Below are positions 10,225 through 21,598 of a stretch of 64,000 bases of DNA, one piece after another. The notes under the pieces were generated by a model. The model saw only the letters and a list, made by a program, of their open reading frames with translations. It was not told the DNA's origin and made no database searches. Origin of the DNA: Symbiodinium natans (Eukaryota; Sar; Dinophyceae; Suessiales; Symbiodiniaceae); assembly GCA_905221605.1 (NCBI GenBank), contig CAJNDS010002170.1, positions 434,001-498,000 of the forward strand. Reading direction: 5' to 3'. Numbering within the stretch: the stretch's first letter is position 1; each line of letters begins with the position of its first letter. Both the position numbers and the translations under genes were made by a program.

Positions 10225-10366
10225 GGCTTAAGGGGCCCTCCTCCAATGCCAGCTCGTGCATCTCATCTCCCGGCGAATACTGGGAAGCCTGGGCGACAGA
10301 ACTTGACCAGAGTTTGAGGATTTCTCGCTTGGCGGCACGACGTGCATCAAGGACTTCAGGGTCGGA
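10225..10366 (-). CDS. probable exon, helical
   Basis: The open frame reads SDPEVLDARRAAKREILKLW, later SPGDEMHELALEEG. It is amphipathic and charged. The exact splice sites were not fixed. A plus-strand open frame here is its complement. Confidence 0.5.
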
Positions 10367-10408
10367 GCTTGGAGGGCAAGATGCCCTGAGGCATACCAGG
10401 GGCGCTCT

Positions 10409-10494
10409 CAAGCTCTTTCCTAAATACCAGAGCAAGGCTCCAGCCAGCTGCTTCGCATCCGAGGCCTCTTGGGCCACGTCCTTCAGCCTGTTGA
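10409..10494 (-). CDS. probable exon, helical
   Basis: Reads INRLKDVAQEASDAKQLAG, then ALLWYLGK. It is consistent with a coiled coil ending in a hydrophobic segment. The acceptor may be CAACAG or CTGAAG. Confidence 0.5.
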
Positions 10495-10583
10495 TGGAGG
10501 GGGGGCCACAGCAAAGAGACATGAGGTTTCAGAGGCACACACAGGAAGCGAATGAGCCGCAAGTGCCTTGCAGATGCTCAGGC

Positions 10584-10630
10584 CATCTCAGGCCCCAGCT
10601 CTTGAAGAGTGTCCGTGATGCTGGTGAAAC
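10584..10630 (-). CDS. probable short exon
   Basis: After a TTCGAG acceptor it reads GFTSITDTLQELGPEM, then a GC donor (ATG then GCCTGA). Confidence 0.5.
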
Positions 10631-11118
10631 CTCGAACGAGTAGGAGAGGTTTTCTAGAAGTCAGAGCCGCAAAGCCCACGATCTTCTCTGAATCCGAATC
10701 CCCTTTCCAAGCCCAATCTCGTGAGACGCAACCTTGTCGCAGGTGCCTGTACAATCAAAACTTTTGGCCCGAAATGGCCGGGTGCAGGAGTTCAGGGTTC
10801 CAGGCCTAGTAGAAAGTCTTTGCTAGTTGCCGCGACTTGAGAGACAACCTCGTGGTAGGGAAGACAGTGTAGGCTGCTCCGCTATGAATTCCGCGTTTTT
10901 GCCGGTGCATCTGGCAGTTGCGTCGCGGTGCCTGCTTTAAAGGAACAGCGTTTCAAAGGCCAAACCTCCAAGGCTCAAGGAACTCAAGTGTTCTCAGGAA
11001 TTGCATATGAACACAGATACAAGCTCTTCCCCGACGGCCCAACACAACGTTCCGTCCTCTTCAAGTTTCAATCGCCGCCTCAGGCACCAGGGCCCTTTTT
11101 TATGCTTCTTGTTCTGGC

Positions 11119-11152
11119 CTTTTCCATCCTCTGCTTCAGGTTGCGGAGTTCG
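11119..11152 (-). CDS. micro-exon, coiled coil
   Basis: A 34-base exon completing a Ser codon reads ELRNLKQRMEK. The acceptor is GGCAG and the donor is GC (AAG then GCCAGA). Confidence 0.55.
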
Positions 11153-11427
11153 CTGCCTCTGCCGCTCCGTCCCTGCCCTCCTAGCCTTCGGCGGGGCCAT
11201 CAAAGGACCGCTTGGTAACCTTGCTATAGACTGCACCAACCCTTTGTCTAGGAGTATTGGCCCCTTAAAACAAGACCCAACTTATTCCAAACTCTCAATC
11301 CCTGCTCTGAGACCGCACAAACTCCGCGTACAAGGGCCGCACGTGCGAGCATGGTGGACTTCCTTGCCTCGGGGGTGGGGCGGAGGGGGCGCTAAACGTT
11401 GACCCGGGAGGCCCAGCTGCACATGTG

Positions 11428-11450
11428 CATGTATATATATATATATGTAT
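11428..11450. repeat. AT microsatellite
   Basis: Short alternating TA run next to an AT-rich stretch. Confidence 0.85.
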
Positions 11451-12272
11451 AACATTTTGATTCTACAAGTAAAATAATAACATTAACATCTGTCTATATA
11501 TAGTGCAGCCTATAGACCCTCAACTTCCAACCCCGTGATCCAAGGTTAAAGTTGTTGTTTCTGACGCCGGGGGCTTAAGACTTTGGAGCCGGGTTTGCAG
11601 GAACGGGCTTGTAACGTCCTAACCCTGAACCCCTGATTTAAAGGTTCTTGAGTGCCTGGAGGCCCCGGGAGGTCGCCAACACTATGATCTAAGGGGGCAT
11701 CTCCTTGGATGTGAAGTGAAGCTTGGGTTCCCTAAGCCCTAAGCCCCAAACAGTAGGGTGTTGGTGTAACTTGAAACTCCAAGAGCAGGGAAACCCTGAC
11801 CTGTAGAATGCATGCAACAGCTGCATGTAACGAAGTTTATTGAGCTCTGACCCAGCTGTGGCCTAACCCCAAAAGCTGAAAAAGTCCCAAAAAGCCCCTG
11901 AGCCCTGGCAAATGCAGGCCCGAGCTGAGAGCTGAGGCGCGCGCATACTCCTTCCTCAGCCATGGGCAGGTGCAACCACCGGGTCTAGCTAGGCTCCAAA
12001 ACCCTAAGCCCCTAAGTCCTTTTGGCTCATTCCGTAAAAGCGGCCCATACTTTAGATCAACCGCCCAAAAGAGTTGACGGTCTCTTCCGGTCAAGGGGGT
12101 CGCTTGAAAGGGGTTTGGATCCCTCAGCCCTGAAGCGTAAAGCCCAGCCGCCTCCCTAACATGGAGCCCTCAAGGCCCCAAAAACCCTAGACCACGGAAC
12201 CCTGAAGCTGCTATTGAAACTTGAAGCCTCAAAGAATTCCAGCACGGGCGTCGGATCTTCCAGCACTGCGGC

Positions 12273-12314
12273 CTTCGCCAGCTGCCCCTCCAGCTTCAGC
12301 TTGTTGCGTTCAGC
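12273..12314 (-). CDS. micro-exon, coiled coil
   Basis: A 42-base exon of 14 codons reads AERNKLKLEGQLAK between a CTACAG acceptor and a GC donor (AAG then GCCGCA). The frame stays open on both sides (DALRSLQ upstream, AAVLEDPTPVLEF downstream), so a longer exon of about 110 bases is possible. It could be the helical N-terminal part of the release factor downstream, which I cannot prove. Confidence 0.6.
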
Positions 12315-12369
12315 CTGTAGCGAACGCAGCGCATCAGTGCAGCGCTTGGGTTTTGGAGTTTAGGGCTGT

Positions 12370-12408
<39 letters not shown>
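12370..12408 (+). repeat. G39 homopolymer
   Basis: A run of 39 G, then T, then 7 G. A C30 run follows 61 bases later. Confidence 0.95.
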
Positions 12409-12409
<1 letters not shown>

Positions 12410-12467
12410 GGGGGGGAGGGCTGGTGCAACCTAGTCAGAAGCCATAAGTCCAAAATGCATCCGCCCC

Positions 12468-12469
<2 letters not shown>

Positions 12470-12499
<30 letters not shown>
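12470..12499 (+). repeat. C30 homopolymer
   Basis: A run of 30 C that can pair with the upstream G39 run. Confidence 0.95.
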
Positions 12500-12500
<1 letters not shown>

Positions 12501-12654
12501 AACACCCTCCACACGGGGCGAGGCCTCCTTGGCTCCTCGAAGCAGCGCCGAGTTCACGCCTCGAGTCGAGTTCAAGAACGTAGATAGGCCCTCCGCATCT
12601 CTCAGCCCCGGCCCCCAAGAAAGCACTGAACTGCGCGTGTTCAATCCGACTCCC

Positions 12655-12771
12655 CATGAACCGTGACTTGCAGTGAGAGTTTAGAGCTAACGCTTGCGCG
12701 ACTTTTTGTTCTGGCGGCATCCAGGTCAGGACAGCCAAAGCCAGGCGTTGTGAAGTAATTTCCGAGATGAC
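12655..12771 (-). CDS. probable exon, unknown protein
   Basis: After a GGGAAG acceptor it reads VISEITSQRLALAVLTWMPP, then EQKVAQALALNSHCK. The composition is ordinary globular protein. The donor was not fixed. Confidence 0.5.
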
Positions 12772-13099
12772 CTTCCCCCCCATGAGCTTGGCAGGGTACC
12801 AGCTTCAGGGTTGAGGGCTTAGAGCTTCGAGTATATACTTGGAACACTAGAGTCGATCGACTACTGCAGTGCTGTTGGCTTTCTTTACCAGGACAAATAA
12901 TAGCCCAAAATAACCACTAACAAAAACGTACCCAATGCGGAGCTCCTCAGCATCTTTCACCACCTTCCCTTACGGACTTTGGGCAGCACTTGTACAACTA
13001 ACCCCTGAACCTACAAAGTAGGGGTTTTCGATCTTCGGCGGAGCTTTGCCCGCGATTCACCATCGCCGCCCTGACGCCGCAAGATGGAGAGCGGGCGCT

Positions 13100-15080
13100 T
13101 TGAGTTAGTCCCCCAAACTCAGAATTACAGGGAAGCAGGCGCGAAATGGGTGCTATCTTACCAAAAGTTCGGAGGTATTTGGCAGCTGCCAGCTTGGGAT
13201 TTCAGGCTTATCCAGGGTGCAGGGTGCAAAGACTATGCCTAAAGAAGCCCTTTGCCAATGCCGCCGCCTGCAACCTCAGATCCTGACATAGAATCCGTCT
13301 TAGGATTTAGGTTATATCCTGGGCATGCATGGACCTCTCTCTTCCCTATACCTCAGATGACACCTCCTACGCAAGGAACATACGCAAACCCACAACATCG
13401 CGCAACCGAACTGTAAACACACCCGCCACGTCCGTTCAGGAGGCCGATCTGATCGATCCGACATGAACAGCAATTCTACAAGGGCTAGGGTTCTATAGCC
13501 ACATGGGCAACCCACCCTTTGAATCGAGCACAGGTGTGGGGTAGGTGGGAAGGGGCGGGTAGGCGTTTAGCACGTCGACGTTCACCTCAATCCCTAAACC
13601 CTGAACGCCCTCCAGGTGCCTCTCTTCTGCCATCCCTGGGCCAAAGTTGCAACTGCGCCGTTAATGCACCCAGGGCTTTTGGGGAGGGTCAGAAGGTGTC
13701 AGCGTGTGGGGTTGGGGCGCCGGGTTCGAGCGTGGGACTAGGATGTTGGGGTTCAGCCGTGACATCACAGCTAGGCGCCAAAAACAGCAAGGCTGGATTA
13801 AAGGAAACCTCAGAGTAGCCCCAACCCCAAAAAAGAAGCTGGTTAGCCTGCAAATCTAATCGGCGCCACAAAAAAGCAAGGGATTTTTGGGCCCTCCCTA
13901 AAAATTCCCAGTTATAAGCCCAAGATTCCCACTAATCCAGGCCCAAGAGAAATAGGAATAAACAGGGCGCCCTTTTTGGTTTCAAGGGGTTTATAACGGA
14001 ACCCGAAAAAACAGAAAATAATGGGTCCTAGTAGTTCATCGAGGGGGGGCTTTAGGGTTCTCAGGCTTCTCGTGAGTTTCCAGGGTGCGCTAAGTGAGTT
14101 TGGGGCCTCGGACCTGCAAAAAAAACCTGCAAAAAAGATGTAAGACGAAAACCTAGAGACCCTGAACCCTGAACCCTAAACCCTAGAGACCCGAGACCCT
14201 GAACCCTAAACCCGAGACCTGAACCCTGAGTCCGCGCCCTGGTGTTGCTGGCGCCCCAGGACCACGGAGTGGCATCGTCCCAGATCTCTTCCTTCACCTG
14301 TGGAGCTTTCAGGGTTTCGGGGAGGTCAATCCAAATAGGTCGGCGACCCTTAGCACCCTAAGCCCCGAACTAGGGGCTTTTTGTGGTGGCAGGGGGGCAA
14401 GGTTCAGGTCCTTCTGAAGTCTAACCGGTCCTTGGGCTAGGACTTCGAGGTTGAGATGGTCGCTCCCCCAAACCCTCGAACCTAAAACCTACAAAACCGC
14501 TAGCAGAAGGCGCTGTGCTTTCGGGTTTCAAGTTTCAGGGCTGGCTTGAACGGCGAGTACATGTGCCGACATATTCATCGTATCCACCGTGTCAGCCTCG
14601 TTTCGTGTAGTGCACAAACCCTGAGCCCTCAAAGCGTCACCCGCAAATGCCAAACACCACACCCGAAGCCCCAACACCCTCCCCCCAAAGCAAATCCGGA
14701 ACCCAAAAAACCCTGACAAAACACGCTTCCCTAAAGCACTTTACTAACGCCACCAAACACCCTGACGAAACATACGCACAACAACAACTGAGAAGAGTCC
14801 AGAACCCAGGGACTTAACCTTCAGCCCTATGACCTCCTGTAGACATCTGTAGACCCTACCTGCGACTCCCAATCCTTACAAATTAGTAGGTTATAACTAC
14901 CCTCAAACCTAGGGTATAGCCCCCCAACATGCGCAGGCGACGTGTGCGGGTTCCCTGCGCCGCTAGACCCTTACATTTTCGACCTCTCAGAACCCATGCC
15001 TCTGTGATGCTTTGTGCGCAGGGCCACCTGTGGTGCCGCTGCTACGGTTGCGATATGTCCGGTATGCGCTGGGACTCATC
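13100..15080. other. stretch without a supported gene
   Basis: Telomere-like words are dense here, including a degenerate run of CCCTGAA, CCCTAAA and GAGACC units at 14158-14230. No exon with both a convincing frame and splice sites was found. The last 80 bases include the 3' flank of the next gene. Confidence 0.45.
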
Positions 15081-15205
15081 GACTCAGTCCGAATCCGAAC
15101 CATCTTTCAAACCGTCCAAGACCGGTATCTGCTGGGACTCATCGTAGATCTCTCGACCCGAATCCGAATCCGAATCCGAGTCTGGTTCTTTCAAACCCTC
15201 AAAGA
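15064..15205. repeat. imperfect internal repeat at 3' end of the DUF3841 gene
   Basis: Two copies of a segment of about 65 bases share CTGGGACTCATCG and the later TTTCAAACC. They encode the repeated motif DESQ(Q/R)IP and GLK(E/D)xDSDSD. The second protein copy is cut by a TGA stop; the frame beyond it carries another DESQRIP. Confidence 0.75.
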
Positions 15206-16157
15206 AGACTTGCACTCCTCGCAGTCCTTGCAATTGCTCCCGTAGCTCTGCTGCTGGTGGCGGCTGATTCTTGGGATAGATCTTGCCAGACACGTGGACA
15301 CCCTGCTGCTCCACGAGCAACGGCAAGGGGTCCTCATCGTGTACTGCGGTCAGTATGCACGCAACGGTCCATCCTTCACGCACACCCAGTGCTTCAGCAC
15401 GACCGCCGCTTGTCACAGAAGTCACGGTGACACACAAGTGAAGGGGTGGATTGTAGCCACGAACCGAGATCCACTCTGCCCGGAGCTGCACGTCGTCCCC
15501 CACACCGACACCTGAGTAGTCTACCTCAACCCCCTTGGTTCCACGCGACTCTCCGATCTCGATGATGCGACGCGCGCGTTGTACAGCAGGCATGGGGAGC
15601 TGCCACAGCACGCCTTGGATCTGCGCAGCATCTGCTCTCTGAAGGCAGTACTCCTCTCCTTGCCAGTCTAAGTCAAAGATGCGCTGCCAAGACTGCACCT
15701 TCAGCTCCTGCCAGCGTTCAGGCTCTGTGTCTTTGAGCTTCCTCAGCTCGTCATCCTCTTCCTCCGTGAGAGGGATCATACAATCGTTCAGGACATGGTG
15801 GAAAGCTCCAAACTGACTGCCAAGGACATCTCCGCGATTGATCTCTGCCTCGATGCAAATGCTCCGCCTTCCACAACAGCTTGCATTTGGCACGTACGCG
15901 GGTTTCGCGCGACTTTCGTACTGAAGCCAGACCCAAACTGGCGATGGAGTGCCGGAGCCTCCCCTTTCATTCCAGGTGTCAACAACTTCCGGCGGGCATG
16001 GCCCCACTCTCGTCTCTAATTCTCGCGCCATGAAATTGTAAGAATCCGGATTGCAAAAGTCTTTGTTCTCCAAATGCTCGGGAGATGCCCTGAAAGCTCC
16101 CAACTCCTGGGCTGCTTCATATGCCGCCGGCGACTGGTTAGACCACACGCGCACCAT
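15084..16157 (-). CDS. DUF3841 domain protein with PDZ-like C-terminal domain
   Basis: This uninterrupted 357-codon gene is unlike its multi-exon surroundings. Residues 1-195 match DUF3841 as I know it: an N-terminal MVRVWSNQS (family pattern MxxWTxQ), a middle VWVWLQYESRAKP, then FHHVLNDCMIPLTEEE and SWQRIFDLDW. DUF3841 is mostly a bacterial family of unknown function. Residues 225-325 (CVTVTSVTSGGRAEALGVREGW) look like a PDZ fold, a peptide-binding domain. The C-terminus is acidic and Ser/Asp-repeated. I chose ATG at 16157 because the family starts there; the frame is open 32 codons further up but runs into a 22-base tandem repeat. Lack of introns suggests a retroposed or recently acquired gene. 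Function unknown. Confidence 0.8.
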   Translation of the reverse strand: MVRVWSNQSPAAYEAAQELGAFRASPEHLENKDFCNPDSYNFMARELETRVGPCPPEVVDTWNERGGSGTPSPVWVWLQYESRAKPAYVPNASCCGRRSICIEAEINRGDVLGSQFGAFHHVLNDCMIPLTEEEDDELRKLKDTEPERWQELKVQSWQRIFDLDWQGEEYCLQRADAAQIQGVLWQLPMPAVQRARRIIEIGESRGTKGVEVDYSGVGVGDDVQLRAEWISVRGYNPPLHLCVTVTSVTSGGRAEALGVREGWTVACILTAVHDEDPLPLLVEQQGVHVSGKIYPKNQPPPAAELREQLQGLRGVQVFFEGLKEPDSDSDSDSGREIYDESQQIPVLDGLKDGSDSD

Positions 16158-16214
16158 GGCACGGTTGAAGGTGCAGACAAGAAACTCACAGCAAGCACTT
16201 GCTATGAAGCCTCT

Positions 16215-16258
16215 CCGATGGGCCTGGCCAAATTTGATGATGGGCCTGGCCAAATTTG
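16215..16258. repeat. 22-base exact tandem duplication
   Basis: Two adjacent identical copies (16215-16236 and 16237-16258) start GATGGGCCTGG. They lie just upstream of the DUF3841 start, in its presumed 5' leader. Confidence 0.95.
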
Positions 16259-16504
16259 ATGCCTGTCCAGACTATTGACTATGGTGGTTTCCGACATTAG
16301 GGGTACCTAATTGGGGTCCTTATTGTAAGGGAATCCTAATTATTTGGGGGGTCCATTATCCCACATATCCTATCACTACGCCATGATTCCAAGGGATGGA
16401 CCTCCAGCTAGCATTTGGGGGAGAACCATCCTGGGCAGGTCTGCGAAATCGGTCTTCCAGTCTAGAGGCTTAGAGGGTTTTTGAAAGTGAGTCGGACTTT
16501 TGCC

Positions 16505-16537
16505 TTTTAGGGTTTAGGGTTTAGGGTTTAGGGTTAG
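16505..16537 (+). repeat. interstitial telomere-type array (TTTAGGG)
   Basis: About four head-to-tail TTTAGGG units. This heptamer is the telomere repeat of dinoflagellates and many plants. Confidence 0.95.
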
Positions 16538-18410
16538 GAATCCAGATGTCTGAGCAGAAGAAGCGGGGCCTTTCCTGCATCCATGAGGGCACATGCCATT
16601 TATCGGCCCTGGGAAAAGACGCAGCTAGAGGGACACAGCCGGACACCTCGCCCCCTGAACCCGAATCTGTTTGAAAGGTTCACGAGTATAGTGTTATATA
16701 AAAAATGAGAATTCTAGCCACCTTGCTTACCCCACGTAGAACTACCAAGGAACCTCCAAGTAAAGTCCGTTCCGAGCCATTCTCCTTCTTATGAACCTTC
16801 CAGTCATTGAAAGAAAAGCTCTAGTTTAGTCGCCCTCCAATGGTCTCTCCGGAAACAGGAACTGATGTTGAGGGGCGTTGAGGCCCTTGAATGATCTTGC
16901 GGAATGGAGTGCCACACATGAAACGCTTTCAGAGCAGAGAAAAATCATACAACTAAGAACAAGTCTGCGCAACACCCAAACTCTGCAAACGAGTCCCAAA
17001 CCAAAAACGCCCAACAACCACCCAAACCCGAACCCCGGCCTCCCAGGGTCTCTTTCCCCAGGCCTTGCCGCCCTTGCCTCGAGCTCGTAAGGTTGCGGGT
17101 GCTTGGGGCTGGGAAAGACCTCTATCATACCTTCAATCGTCTGGGCACAGCATCTGCTACAACGGTCATGCTACTGATGTGTGTAGAAATTACAAAGGTG
17201 TTTTCAGAAGTCTTACTTTGTGAGGTGTGTGAGGGTGTGTTTTGCTGAGAGGGGGGTCTTGGGGGAACACAAGGAACAACCAACCTGCCCCCTTACGCGC
17301 AACCCGCCCCAAGCAGAATTGTGTGAGGTGTCATTGTTCGCAGCATTTAGAGGTTTGCAATGGTGTTAGAAGGGTTTCGCCGGGCCCAGGACATATGTAT
17401 ATATATATATATAGGATGTACAAGAGTTCAGGGCTTATAAGAATTCGTTTGGGATCTCAGAGAGTATACCAGTAGTTTGGAAAGTGTACGGAGTCTGCAG
17501 AGATGTTTGAGGGATTTCGGATGTTTGGGGGGGGGAAAGGAAGTTTGTCCATGCTGTCCTGCGAATGCCTTCGCTGTGAAAGCTACCCAGAATCCAGAGG
17601 CATTCGGGGGTAAGGGGCACCTGAACCTCGGAAACGTGAGCCCCCAACCCAACAAAAACCTACTGAAACCCTTTCGCCCCACTGCAAACTTAAACCCCTA
17701 CACCTTAGAACGCGTCCTGCCTTGCTTGGTGTTCAGCTTGGGTGGCGGAACCCACGAATCGGCACCTGCGACGGGTCGAGGTCAGGAATCTGGAAGTGGA
17801 TCTTGAAGGGTTTGGGGCCTATGAGAAGAGGAAGCCGATGGGCAAGAGATGGGCCCTTCATGGCTTAAACCTCAAACCTTGTTTTGAACGCTGGGCAGCC
17901 TAAGTTCGAAGTTCACAGGAAATTTCTCGAATGGAAGAGGGCTCCAAAAAACTGCCAGATGGGTTCAGGGCTTCGTGCTTCAGCTTCTGTAGATTCTTCT
18001 GCCCCACCCCCGCGCAGGCCTTCATCTTCCGCTTCTGCTTCAAAGGCTTCCTGCAAGCAAAAAACGAACACAAGTACAACTAATTGACTCTAACCTTTGT
18101 CTTAACCATGTTGAAAACTCTCGAACTCCAAATCGTTTCTTGTAGAGTTCCTGGTAGCCGCAGCCCAGAAAAACAAAGCTTGGCGATCGCGAGAAACTTT
18201 CTCAGACGCCCTATAAGCCCTCAATTGGCTACCTTAAATACCCCAGCCTTGCTTTTCGTAGGTTGCCTAAGCTGTCCTATAATGGTCTTGTAATGATGCA
18301 GGACGTAATCCGCATACCACTTATACACCGCTCGTTTACTTTGCTCTGAAGGCAGCTGAGGGCTACATTATCTTGAGTTTTCTTGCTATTTTGAGGGCAT
18401 AAATTTTGAT

Positions 18411-18575
18411 GATGCATTTTGAGAACAAGACAGTTTTACACGTGTGCAGTTTGCAGTCCTGTGGCATATCATGCCATGCTGCCATGCATTGCCAACATTT
18501 TGACGAGATGTTTTTGAGAACAAGACAGGTTTTACAGCATGTGCAGTTTGCAGTCCTGCGATATGTCATGCCATG
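18411..18575. repeat. imperfect tandem duplication, about 95-base period
   Basis: Copies starting near 18411 and 18505 share TTTTGAGAACAAGACAG, TGTGCAGTTTGCAGTCCTG and CATGCCATG, with several differences between them. Confidence 0.8.
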
Positions 18576-18886
18576 CAGTTGCAAGCATGTTGTTCACAGT
18601 CGCTGTGATGCCTCAAGTTTTTCACGAAACCCACCCTGCCCACCGTAAGTCCATCTGCAAGCTTCGCGCTTCGCAAGCGCATGGTGCGTTTGAGACTGTG
18701 TTGAAGAGTCGCAAGATGAAACTTGAAAGCCAACACAGCCTGTGACGCACGTAAGCACGGCGTGCCCCTGCAATTTAGGCCAAACCCAGATCCAAATTTC
18801 GGGTGTCATTTGTAGCTTTCTCGATGGCAGATAGCGCAACTGCTTCAAGAAATTGGGTGGCCCGGCCAGTGATCACGCGCTCTTAC

Positions 18887-18910
18887 ACCGATCGACTTGT
18901 TTTGAATGTT
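18887..18910 (-). CDS. possible micro-exon with classical splice sites
   Basis: After a strong pyrimidine tract and CTTTCAG acceptor, eight codons (NIQNKSIG) precede a GTAAGA donor. The sites are good, but the product is too short to judge. Confidence 0.4.
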
Positions 18911-19854
18911 CTGAAAGAAGAAGGGAAGCACCAAAGGCCATGGAAAAATGCGGCTCTGGGCGACTGAGAGCTCCGGTCTTCGAGTTTTTTGGGTCCTTAC
19001 GAGGCAACCCAAGGGAGCCTTACGGACCCTCCCCCTTCCTGCCATAACTTAAAACCTTTCAAAACCTCCAGTGACTCCGTGGCAAACTCTCGGCTATTCA
19101 ACATTCTAGTTGCTTCAAGCCGAAGAGAAACATGTTAGAACACAGTCTAGGGAATCCCAAACCGTAACCCGTCAAAAACCCACGACGCCCAACGCTACAC
19201 TCTACAAGCCCGAGGCCCAAAATCCCGAAACCTCACTTCTCCAACAGCCAGGGAGGGAGACACTCGTTCTTCCCACACAAGCAAGGAAAACCAGCAAGTT
19301 CAAGGGTCAAGGCTTTGTGAGGGCCTGGGGCTCGGCCCAGCACGCCAATCGGGAGCGAGGGAAATCGAGCTCATGTTCCACCAGAAGAGGCTTTAGGGTT
19401 TCGGGGTTTAGGCTTTTGGGCTTTAAGCTTTAGACATATTTCAGCCCCTCTAGCCTTTCACGCAGACCTAGTTGTCCAGTAACCTGAGGGAATTAAAGGT
19501 TTACCTTGGGGATTATAAGGGGATTATACGAGCCCAAAAAGGTTAAAGGGAACCTACTCTACTGCTAGGCCAATATGGAAGCTGCAAATCAGACCTCCTG
19601 GCCTCACTCTGTTTCCACAACGCATTGCAGTTGTGGGCCCTGAACCCTGAGCCCTGAAGCTCAAAACCCAACCCCTGCATCCCAACAATCTAAAAAGCCC
19701 AATGCCCTTGGTGTAAACTACTTAAACGGAAACAAATATTTCCATGCAAAATCCTCAGCTATACCATTTTGATCGCATTTTCTCGCTTTCGCGTTAATTT
19801 CGCTCACTTCTGGATCCAAAAGCCGGTTTACGAGTGGTACCAAAGCCCCCCACC

Positions 19855-19935
19855 CCAGATGAACACAAAGAGCCGGTGACGCTCGTCCTCATCACCTTTC
19901 ATGTTAGCGGTTAACGGTTTGTACTTCAACTTCAT
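19855..19935 (-). CDS. probable exon, unknown protein
   Basis: Reads MKLKYKPLTANMKGDEDERH, then RLFVFIW. The charged stretch followed by an aromatic-hydrophobic strand looks like real coding. A second frame upstream (TSADEEEALHHEVEVQ) is also open, so the limits are uncertain. No family is recognised. Confidence 0.5.
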
Positions 19936-20957
19936 GGTGCAGGGCCTCCTCCTCGTCCGCCGAAGTTGGACGCAACGCCATGCCGGAGGGGGCATCGGCG
20001 TCGCCTTGGAAGAGCTGGGTTGGACTTCTCGACTTTAGAGTGGGGTGCTTAAAGGGTAGTTCGTATCTTCGCTACGGAGGCATTCTGTAGGCAGGATCGT
20101 ATCAGGCTAGGGGGTGGCGGGTGCAAGGGATTTTACGTCTGTGTAGGACAGACTCCGAGCACTACGAATCCGGTGAGCATCTACTCGTAGAGAGCACAGG
20201 CGGATGGGTCCCGGTTAGGGTGTAGGTGTCAGCCCCACCCATCTGAAGGCCCTCTCCCTCCTCCCAAGCCATCATCTGAGGAGAGCGCTCACCGTGACCC
20301 AACCGACCGCCATGTCTGATTTGGCGACTGCTCGCATCCTCCCATTGAGGTGTTTGGACTCTGGTGCCGGACTTCGGGATGGCAGTTGAAAGCGGGCTGA
20401 TTACTGATTACAGTAGACTCAAGAGCCAGGCAGCTCACCCTGTAACAACGGCCGAACCATGCACCCCGCCTCCGCTTCCCCCGCCCCCCCATTCCCCAAT
20501 ACCATCCGGGGTCACTTCAACATCGCACTCCTCCAACACAAAAGAACACAAAGTCCGGACCATATAACGCCGGGCCTCAGCTGACCGGTGGAGGAATCCT
20601 CTACCGGCGGGCCTGTGGCCTCCACCAGCTCGCCGGGCGACAGCCTGCTAGTTTGGAGGGTTGGACTTGAGTCTACTAGGCAGCAGCGTCTTGATGCGTT
20701 TTGGTTGCATGTCGGTTGAGGGCCTTAGACAGGGTTTCGGGAGAGATAAGGCGGCTTAGGGCCGGGCAGCTGAAAGCGCTTGATCCCTCCAGCCCAGTCG
20801 CTCAAACCCATGATCTTCGGTGAAACCTAAACCCTGCAAACTCCAAGCATCTTCCGAAATCTCGGGGCTGTGAGCAAACGAACTGAAGTCTGCCCCCTTC
20901 AACGGCTAGTAGTGCCTAAACACCCTAAGCCTTCAGCGCCCTTAAGGCCCCCTAAAT

Positions 20958-21002
20958 TTAGCGCGTCAGCACAGATTCTTCGTTCACGGCAAGGTGTAGC
21001 AT
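20958..21002 (-). CDS. possible terminal exon
   Basis: After a classical CTTCTGCAG acceptor it reads MLHLAVNEESVLTR and then TAA. It may be a last exon with its stop, or an internal exon whose donor lies before the stop. Confidence 0.45.
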   Translation of the reverse strand: MLHLAVNEESVLTR

Positions 21003-21598
21003 CTGCAGAAGCAGGAGCGAACAATCAGGTTTGTCCAGGGTTTGGGGTGTGTCTGGGCAGCCGAAAAGGTTCAAACATATAAATTGGTCTACTTGCCTTT
21101 TACATTTTTGCAATGGTGTTTGGGCAGGTAAGGAGATTTTATACAAGGTCAGCGATGGAAAACGGGCTTGCCTAGGCCCGCCTGGCCTGTGTGATTTGCA
21201 TATGTTTGTCTCGTCCTATTAAATCTTCGGTCGCATCAAATGATGAAGTTCCCGAAGGTATCTTACACATTTAGATCGTCTTTGGGAATCCACAGGAAAG
21301 AGGGGTTCAGGGTTTCTTCCTGGAGAGCTTGGGGGGGGGACATGCCACTGAATCATGTGGCCGTGAGGCCACAAGTCGGTGTTTGGAAGCCCCTCAGATG
21401 CCTGGAGGCCCAGTTTTCTGTGTCTTGCTTGGGGGTTGAGAAGGGGGGGGGGGTGCACCGCGCCGAGCCGCGCCGAACGGGAAATCACTCAGGAAAGCCG
21501 TGGTAAGCCTAAAGCTGGATTTCAGAAAAAGACCCTAAGAGCCCCCAGCAGCCCATAGAGGCAGCCCCCCAAAAACTCGCTAAAGTTCCTGGCAGCTG

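Larger units (their letters stand above)
16260..18886. other. stretch without a supported gene
   Basis: It contains telomere-like arrays, an AT microsatellite near 17395 and a duplicated segment at 18411-18575. A Lys/Glu-rich open region at 17962-18058 is open in two minus-strand frames (acidic or basic), so I do not call it. Confidence 0.4.

Noticed and set aside
10059-10643. 194-codon plus-strand open frame
   Set aside because: It is the complement of minus-strand exons at 10043-10630, which have better composition and splice sites.
12020-12029. TTTTGGCTCA, a 10-base match to the 3' part of the dinoflagellate spliced leader
   Set aside because: Too short, not followed by AG, and not at the start of any coding block; chance match is likely.
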